NCBI GenBank assembly: GCA_031290675.1
Contig: JAITNC010000012.1
Location: 1-8,325 of the forward strand
DNA: 8,325 nt
Source: Campylobacteraceae bacterium
GTDB lineage: Bacteria > Campylobacterota > Campylobacteria > Campylobacterales > Campylobacteraceae
Direction of reading: 5' to 3'
The position numbers were made by a program, and so were the translations under genes. Positions within the stretch are counted from its first letter, which is position 1. Each line of letters begins with the position of its first letter. The notes below the pieces were generated by a model that was not told where the DNA came from, searched no databases, and saw only the letters and a program-made list of their open reading frames with translations. This document shows positions 5,073-8,325 of this stretch, in pieces.

Positions 5073-6332
5073 ATGAGCTTCAAATCACCATCTTGGTTCA
5101 ACAAAAAAAGCATTTCAGTTGTTATCGGTTTAGTGGTATTACTCTCACTTATTTTCATCATTTACAGCGTGTTCAAGGGAAGTGAGCGCATAATTTTCAT
5201 CTCTGCAAATCACGTTCATTCACTCGCACTTGACAGTGAGGGCAGAGTATGGGCGACGGGCTGGAACCATAGCGGTCAGTTAGGTTTGGGCAATAATACC
5301 GACCAAGATTTGTTCCAACCCGTAATAATTAAAGGTTTAACTTCAGGTGCAAAGATAGTTTCTATCTCAGCAGGCTGGGAGCACTCCCTCGCATTAGACA
5401 GTGAGGGTAAGCTATGGGCAACGGGATTTAATGACAATGGTCAGTTAGGTTTGGGTGATAATACTGACAAAAATTTATTTCAGAGCGTGACATTTGCAGG
5501 GTTAAACCCAAATGCAAAAATAGTTTCAATCTCGGCGGGCGGCAGACATTCGCTTGCACTTGACAGCGAGGGTAAGCTGTGGGCGGCGGGAGCTAATGAC
5601 CGTAGTCAGTTGGGTTTGGGCGATAGAGATGGACAAACTTCATTCCAGAGCGTAACGTTCCATGAATTAAATTCAAGCACAAAAATAATCTCAATAGCTA
5701 CCGGTGGTTATCATTCATTAGCGCTTGACAATGAAGGCAACCTATGGGCAACGGGGGATAATTATTACGGTCAGTTAGGTTTGGGTGATAATACTGACAA
5801 AAATTTATTTCAGAGCGTGACATTTGCAGGGTTAAGCCCAAATGCAAAGATAGTTTCAATCTCGGCGGGCGAATACCACTCCCTCGCATTAGACAGTGAG
5901 GGCAAGCTATGGGCGAGCGGAGCTAACGAGCATGGTCAGACTGGCTTGGGCAAAGAGATCGCTCAAAACTCATTTCAGAGCGTAACATTCCATAATCTAA
6001 CTTCAGGCGCAAAAATCACCTCTCTTTCAGCTGGGCAGCATCATTCTATCGCACTTGACAGTGAAGGCGGAGTATGGGCAACAGGGTGGAATGTAGACGG
6101 TGAATTGGGTCTGGGCAATCTTAATGAACAAACCTCATTTCAAAGCGTAACAATTGCCGCTTTAAGCTCAAGCACAAAGATTACTTCTATTGCAACGGGT
6201 AGCGCACATTCACTCGCACTTGACAGCAAGGGCAAAGTATGGGCAACAGGTTGGAGCACATACGGTCAGTTAGGTTTGGGCAACAATAATATCACTCGTC
6301 ATTATTTGTCCTTTATGCCTGTAGCGTTTTGA
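5073..6332 (+). CDS. Membrane-anchored seven-bladed RCC1-repeat protein, no stalk
   Basis: A 419-residue paralog of the protein at 2903-4639. The first 39 residues match closely (SPSWFNKK, one hydrophobic helix at about 14-34, then GSER), but after SER the stalk of about 160 residues is absent and the propeller begins at once (41). Seven repeats of 53-55 residues fill the rest, with the pattern KIVSISAGxxHSLALDSEGKLWATGxNxxGQLGLGxxxxxxxFQSVTFxxLxxxA, enough for one closed propeller. Blades 2 and 4 are nearly identical at DNA level over 103 bases. The topology predicted is N-in with the propeller in the periplasm; no signal-peptidase site or sorting signal is seen. It has its own promoter and a strong AAGGGG site 5 bases before ATG. 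Ligand and role are unknown. Bacterial RCC1 proteins include secreted effectors in Legionella, but this one has a membrane anchor and no sign of export beyond the inner membrane. Confidence 0.88.
   Translation: MSFKSPSWFNKKSISVVIGLVVLLSLIFIIYSVFKGSERIIFISANHVHSLALDSEGRVWATGWNHSGQLGLGNNTDQDLFQPVIIKGLTSGAKIVSISAGWEHSLALDSEGKLWATGFNDNGQLGLGDNTDKNLFQSVTFAGLNPNAKIVSISAGGRHSLALDSEGKLWAAGANDRSQLGLGDRDGQTSFQSVTFHELNSSTKIISIATGGYHSLALDNEGNLWATGDNYYGQLGLGDNTDKNLFQSVTFAGLSPNAKIVSISAGEYHSLALDSEGKLWASGANEHGQTGLGKEIAQNSFQSVTFHNLTSGAKITSLSAGQHHSIALDSEGGVWATGWNVDGELGLGNLNEQTSFQSVTIAALSSSTKITSIATGSAHSLALDSKGKVWATGWSTYGQLGLGNNNITRHYLSFMPVAF
5439..5541 (+). repeat. Near-identical blade segment, copy 1 (blade 2 into blade 3)
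   Basis: These 103 bases recur at 5769-5871 with only two differences (AACCCA/AGCCCA and CAAAAATA/CAAAGATA). The offset is 330 bases, exactly 110 codons or two blades. Other blade pairs of this gene differ at many synonymous sites, so this pair was homogenised or copied recently. Confidence 0.9.
5769..5871 (+). repeat. Near-identical blade segment, copy 2 (blade 4 into blade 5)
   Basis: Second copy of the segment at 5439-5541. Identity starts at the GGTCAGTTAGG of the GQLGLG motif and stops right after CTCGGCGGGCG of the next SAG motif. The flanking codons upstream and downstream differ, which fits a short conversion tract better than a fresh tandem duplication. Confidence 0.9.
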
Positions 6333-6343
6333 CGGCTCTCCGC

Positions 6344-6380
6344 CCTCCTCCGTCATTGCACTCCGTTGGCGTGGCAATCC
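6344..6380 (+). repeat. Dispersed palindromic repeat, family A, subtype A1 (copy 2)
   Basis: Shares CCTCCTCCGTCATTGC and GGCGTGGCAATCC with the copy at 4829-4865 but has a different centre. It begins 12 bases after the stop of the second RCC1 gene. GACGG (6331-6335) can pair with CCGTC (6350-6354), which might form a weak hairpin at the gene end, but no T-run follows. Confidence 0.75.
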
Positions 6381-6467
6381 ATACGATAATGACACAAAAA
6401 ATAAATATTTTATCAATAAGTAGCGATATATTTCATATTTTTTAAGTGATTTTGCGTGAAAAAGAGT

Positions 6468-6500
6468 GGATTGCCACGTCGCTCCGCTCCTCACAATGAC
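6468..6500 (-). repeat. Dispersed palindromic repeat, family A, subtype A2 (copy 2, inverted)
   Basis: Read on the - strand this matches the 33-base element at 4961-4993 with two differences. With it, the element brackets the second RCC1 gene as an inverted pair about 1.5 kb apart. The bases between the A1 copy and this one (6381-6467) are AT-rich and hold nothing recognisable. Confidence 0.8.
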
Positions 6501-6538
6501 ACAAAGGGCGTGTGTGTCGCAATAAACACCCTTCTTGT

Positions 6539-6584
6539 GTCATGGCTTCGGCATAGCCGTGAGCATCTGTGTTTATTTGTGTTT
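6539..6584 (+). repeat. Dispersed repeat, family B (copy 2, changed centre)
   Basis: Shares the GTCAT start and the ATCTGTGTTT...TTTGTGTT end with the copy at 4909-4952. The centre differs: GGCTTCGGCATAGCC can fold as a GGCT/AGCC stem, and the outer TCA/TGA can extend it across one mismatch. Differing centres with conserved ends suggest a hairpin kept by structure rather than by sequence. Confidence 0.5.
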
Positions 6585-6597
6585 AAACGAATAGCTG

Positions 6598-6630
6598 AGA
6601 TTGTTACGTCGCTCCGCTCCTCACAATGAC
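6598..6630 (-). repeat. Dispersed palindromic repeat, family A, subtype A2 (copy 3, inverted)
   Basis: Same orientation as the copy at 6468-6500 and identical to it from ACGTCGCTCCGCTCCTCACA to the end; only the outer few bases (AGATTGTT for GGATTGCC) differ. Two same-oriented copies 130 bases apart with a family B element between them form a small repeat cluster. Confidence 0.78.
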
Positions 6631-6673
6631 TGAGGGGGATTAATTCGTAATTGGAGGCAGAGAAAACCACCCC

Positions 6674-6702
6674 GTCCTACGGACACCCCTCCGCAGGAGG
6701 GG
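6674..6702. repeat. Double hairpin: GTCC-TAC-GGAC and CCCCTCC-GCA-GGAGGGG
   Basis: Two adjacent perfect stem-loops: a 4-bp stem at 6674-6684 and a 7-bp GC-rich stem with a 3-base loop at 6686-6702. No run of T follows on either strand, so it is not a standard intrinsic terminator, though it could still stop or protect transcripts between the converging genes. The surrounding bases (CCACCCCGTCCTACGG and GGAGGGGAATT) look like a third dispersed repeat type, but only one copy is in the window. Confidence 0.6.
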
Positions 6703-6710
6703 AATTAACT

Positions 6711-6867
6711 ACCAAATTTTCGCAAATTTAGCGTTCATTTTTTGTGCGAGAACGAGGCGCAAATGAAGCCCGCGAGCGGTGCGTACGTACTGGTACGTGA
6801 GCGAGCGCGGCGAAATTGCAACGAAGTTATCACGCAAAAAAACAAGCTAAAATGCGAAAAAACTGGT
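6711..6867. repeat. Imperfect palindrome of about 157 bases abutting the ruvX stop
   Basis: The left arm (from ACCAAATTTTCGCAAATTTA) and the reverse complement of the right arm (ACCAGTTTTTTCGCATTTTA) align along most of their length, with mismatches and small gaps: TTTCGCA, TTTAGC, TTTTTTG, GAAC/TAAC, GCAA and CGCGAGCG-like blocks come in the same order. The centre is the perfect ACGTAC-TG-GTACGT (6785-6798). The right end, TGGT, stops at 6867 and the ruvX stop codon (complement CTA) occupies 6868-6870. On the - strand the ruvX stop is followed within 10 bases by a TTTTTT run and soon by a TTTTTTT run, and the folded arm could act as the terminator of the dprA-ruvX operon. Confidence 0.7.
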
Positions 6868-7254
6868 CTAAGCAGAAAGGTATCTTTTTAAAATAAACCC
6901 CGCCGCTATCGAATCCACCCTCCCGTCCCGCTTCTCTTTTATCTCCCCTTTCATAAGCTCTTTTGCTTCGTAAGATGAGAAATCCTCCTCAACAAAAACT
7001 ATCTCTTTTTTGAAGTTCAGCAGTGAGACGAAGTGCCTGATACGTCTGCCCATCTCTTCCGCACTGCTCCCCTCTTTGGGTATGCCCACGACCAAGATGT
7101 CAGCCTGCCACTCGTCCAAAATCTTATCAACTTGCGCGGCGGCTTGGTTTCTGTTTTTGCGCTGCACTGCCTCAAGCGGCGTGATGATATCGCTGTGAAC
7201 GCAAAGCGATACGCCTATTCTTTTCAGCCCAACATCTATAGCTACGATACTCAC
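6868..7254 (-). CDS. ruvX: RuvX/YqgF family RNase H-fold nuclease (putative pre-16S rRNA nuclease)
   Basis: YqgF/RuvX proteins are small RNase H-fold nucleases implicated in maturing the 5' end of 16S rRNA and, in some species, in Holliday-junction resolution. The 128-residue product has the expected length and motifs: AIDVGLKRIGVSL (5-17, with D7 as first catalytic acid), ILVVGIPKEGSSAEEM (53-68), FVEEDFSSYEA (87-97, where most relatives have DE-(D/R)-xSS) and RDGRVDSIAAGFIL (109-122, with D114 as last acid). The start is GTG 7254, overlapping the dprA stop as GTGA, so it is translationally coupled and belongs to the dprA operon. The pairing dprA-ruvX is also found in Helicobacter pylori. 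The gene ends exactly where a large palindrome begins. Confidence 0.95.
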   Translation of the reverse strand: MSIVAIDVGLKRIGVSLCVHSDIITPLEAVQRKNRNQAAAQVDKILDEWQADILVVGIPKEGSSAEEMGRRIRHFVSLLNFKKEIVFVEEDFSSYEAKELMKGEIKEKRDGRVDSIAAGFILKRYLSA

Positions 7255-8021
7255 GATACTTTTACCTTCATCTGCGAGATGACTATCTTGCCCTCAAGCT
7301 CATACTCGTATATTCTGTTGCCAAACTCCCTCAAGCAGGCGTTCAGGTCGCTGTTTTTGGCTACAAATTCCAGCACCTCATCGTTCACCGCGGCGCACGT
7401 TTTGCTTTGCAAAGAGAACATTTTTACAAATGCCTCAAAGTCGTCCATGACGATAGCTCCGGCGTTTTTGACAAGCTCAGCCGTTCCCGGGCTTTCGCCC
7501 TTTCTGTGCGGGAAAACATATATGGGTATCCCTAGCTCCAAAGCGAACTCCGCACTCCTCAATGAGCCGCTGTTTAGGTCTGCCTGCGCTATGACGAGCG
7601 CTTCGGACATCGCCACGACAAGCCTGTTGCGCAGCACAAAGCTATATCTTGTGGCGTAGGTAGTTGCGGGGTATTCGCTGAGAAGTAGACCCTCTTTTGA
7701 TATCTTTTCTATTAGTTTGAAGTTGATTTTCGGGTAATAAATATCCAGCGAGTTCGCCAGTACGGCTATCGTATTTGGAAACGCTCCGATGTGCGCCGCA
7801 GCGTCTATACCCGTAGCCGCTCCACTCACGACCGTTATACCCGCAAGGCTCAGCATGGAGGCCAACTTCTCGCACATCTGTTTTGAGTAAAAGAGGGCTT
7901 TCCTGCTGCCTACTATCGCTATTTTTCTGCTATTTAACAGCTCTTCTCGTCCGAGTGCGTAAAGCTCTTTTGGCGGGTCGCTCAGGCGAAAAAGCTCTTG
8001 CGGTATCAAAACGGCGTGCAT
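7251..8021 (-). CDS. dprA: DNA processing protein DprA
   Basis: DprA binds incoming single-stranded DNA during natural transformation and loads RecA on it. The product (256 residues from ATG 8021) is of the short form usual in Campylobacterota, without the N-terminal SAM domain of longer forms. The Rossmann-like core is intact (numbered from the GTG): KIAIVGSRKA (34-43), VVSGAATGIDAAAHIGA (65-81), IAVLANSLDIYYPK (86-99), GLLLSEYP (112-119), RNRLVVAMSEALVIAQA (132-148), SGSLRSAEFALELG (152-165) and PIYVFPHR (167-174). A short C-terminal winged-helix-like tail (about 213-255) follows. The start is ambiguous: GTG 8024 directly precedes ATG 8021. The ATG shares one base with the preceding gene's TGA (TGATG), a common coupling layout, and is preferred; the GTG would add one residue. 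It overlaps ruvX by 4 bases. Confidence 0.96.
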   Translation of the reverse strand: MHAVLIPQELFRLSDPPKELYALGREELLNSRKIAIVGSRKALFYSKQMCEKLASMLSLAGITVVSGAATGIDAAAHIGAFPNTIAVLANSLDIYYPKINFKLIEKISKEGLLLSEYPATTYATRYSFVLRNRLVVAMSEALVIAQADLNSGSLRSAEFALELGIPIYVFPHRKGESPGTAELVKNAGAIVMDDFEAFVKMFSLQSKTCAAVNDEVLEFVAKNSDLNACLREFGNRIYEYELEGKIVISQMKVKVS

Positions 8022-8325
8022 CACAAGTCTTTCAGGTACACAACTTCAACTTCGCTCAAAGCTTTCAATGAGCCGCTTATAGCCTCAAAAGTTTCTTTGT
8101 GCGGGTGTCCTATAGCTATGGCAAACCCTCTCTCTTTTGACCTGTCTATGGCGAGGCGGAGCTGTTTTTTGATATCTTTGACATTTATATCGTTATCCAA
8201 AAAAATATCTCTTTGCAAAAGCCGCTTGCCAAGTCTGGCGGCTACGTCGGGGGCTTTCGTTTCGGCTGTCGTTCTGCTGTCCACAAAAACAAGCCCGAGT
8301 GCGTCCATAGCCCGAAATAGCTTCT
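8021..8325 (-). CDS. Divergent polysaccharide deacetylase family protein (C-terminal part, cut by window end)
   Basis: The frame is open to the right edge of the window and ends at TGA 8021-8023. The Met codon at 8308 is internal, since the preceding codons (KLFRA) join it to a typical family sequence. The visible 101 residues match the C-terminal half of the divergent polysaccharide deacetylase family (YibQ-like, NodB-fold superfamily): LGLVFVDSRTTAETKAPDVA, then LLQRDIFLDND, then GFAIAIGHPHKETFEAI with the conserved GHP. Members are usually exported to the periplasm; substrates are poorly known and deacetylase activity is mostly inferred. The N-terminus and signal peptide lie outside the window. 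It shares the TGATG junction with dprA, so the three - strand genes form one operon. Confidence 0.85.
   Translation of the reverse strand, partial: KLFRAMDALGLVFVDSRTTAETKAPDVAARLGKRLLQRDIFLDNDINVKDIKKQLRLAIDRSKERGFAIAIGHPHKETFEAISGSLKALSEVEVVYLKDL

Noticed and set aside
4885..5076. Open frame of 63 codons on + with the string HCEERSDVAIH
   Set aside because: It is a translation of the dispersed repeats (family A and B) running into the promoter of the second RCC1 gene. This string is a familiar false product of such repeats, and it has no ribosome site.
6270..6494. Open frame of 74 codons on - over the end of the second RCC1 gene
   Set aside because: It overlaps the RCC1 coding sequence and family A repeats, has no family resemblance and no plausible start signal.
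4829..6630. CRISPR array
   Set aside because: The repeats are few, in both orientations, unevenly spaced and separated by a whole gene; no regular spacers or cas genes are present.
6686..6702. GC-rich hairpin as an intrinsic terminator
   Set aside because: No T-run follows the stem on either strand, so it is listed as a hairpin repeat only.
7033..7659. 208-codon open frame on + opposite ruvX and dprA
   Set aside because: It is antisense to two genes with unmistakable conserved motifs and its translation has no recognisable domain.

Overview
The window looks like a chromosomal segment of a Campylobacterota (epsilonproteobacterial) bacterium. The support is the run tatB(end)-tatC-queA, the pair dprA-ruvX behind a divergent polysaccharide deacetylase, and extended -10 promoters set in T-rich tracts without a clear -35 box. 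The genus cannot be told from the sequence alone. No rRNA, tRNA, CRISPR array or intact transposase gene was seen.

Layout. Bases 1-1911 (+ strand) are core genes: the end of a probable tatB, tatC (twin-arginine protein export) and queA (queuosine tRNA modification), packed with zero spacing or overlap. Bases 6868-8325 (- strand) are core genes that converge on the first block: a divergent polysaccharide deacetylase (cut by the window edge), dprA (DNA processing in transformation) and ruvX/yqgF (16S rRNA processing/Holliday-junction resolvase fold), overlapping by 1-4 bases. Between them, 1912-6867 is an accessory segment of about 5 kb.

The accessory segment holds (i) an AT-rich two-gene toxin-antitoxin module, a VbhA-like antitoxin and a Fic AMP-transferase with an intact HPFxEGNGRTxR motif, joined by a TAGTG stop/start overlap; (ii) two paralogous genes for membrane-anchored seven-bladed RCC1 propellers, each with its own similar promoter. 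The first carries an extra Ig-like/beta-helix-like stalk of about 160 residues between membrane anchor and propeller, while the second goes straight from anchor to propeller; (iii) two intergenic stretches (4640-5072 and 6333-6867) filled with dispersed short palindromic repeats of at least two families in both orientations, and a large imperfect palindrome of about 157 bases that ends exactly at the ruvX stop codon.

How the genes might work together. The core blocks are ordinary housekeeping operons. The Fic module is self-contained and probably acts on the host cell's own proteins. The RCC1 pair is predicted to present propellers in the periplasm or on the outer side of the inner membrane; ligand and role are unknown. 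Nothing shows that the Fic module and RCC1 proteins act together: they have separate promoters and different base composition, so the segment is best read as an accumulation site between two core operons. The least explained parts are the RCC1 pair and the repeat-rich DNA around it.
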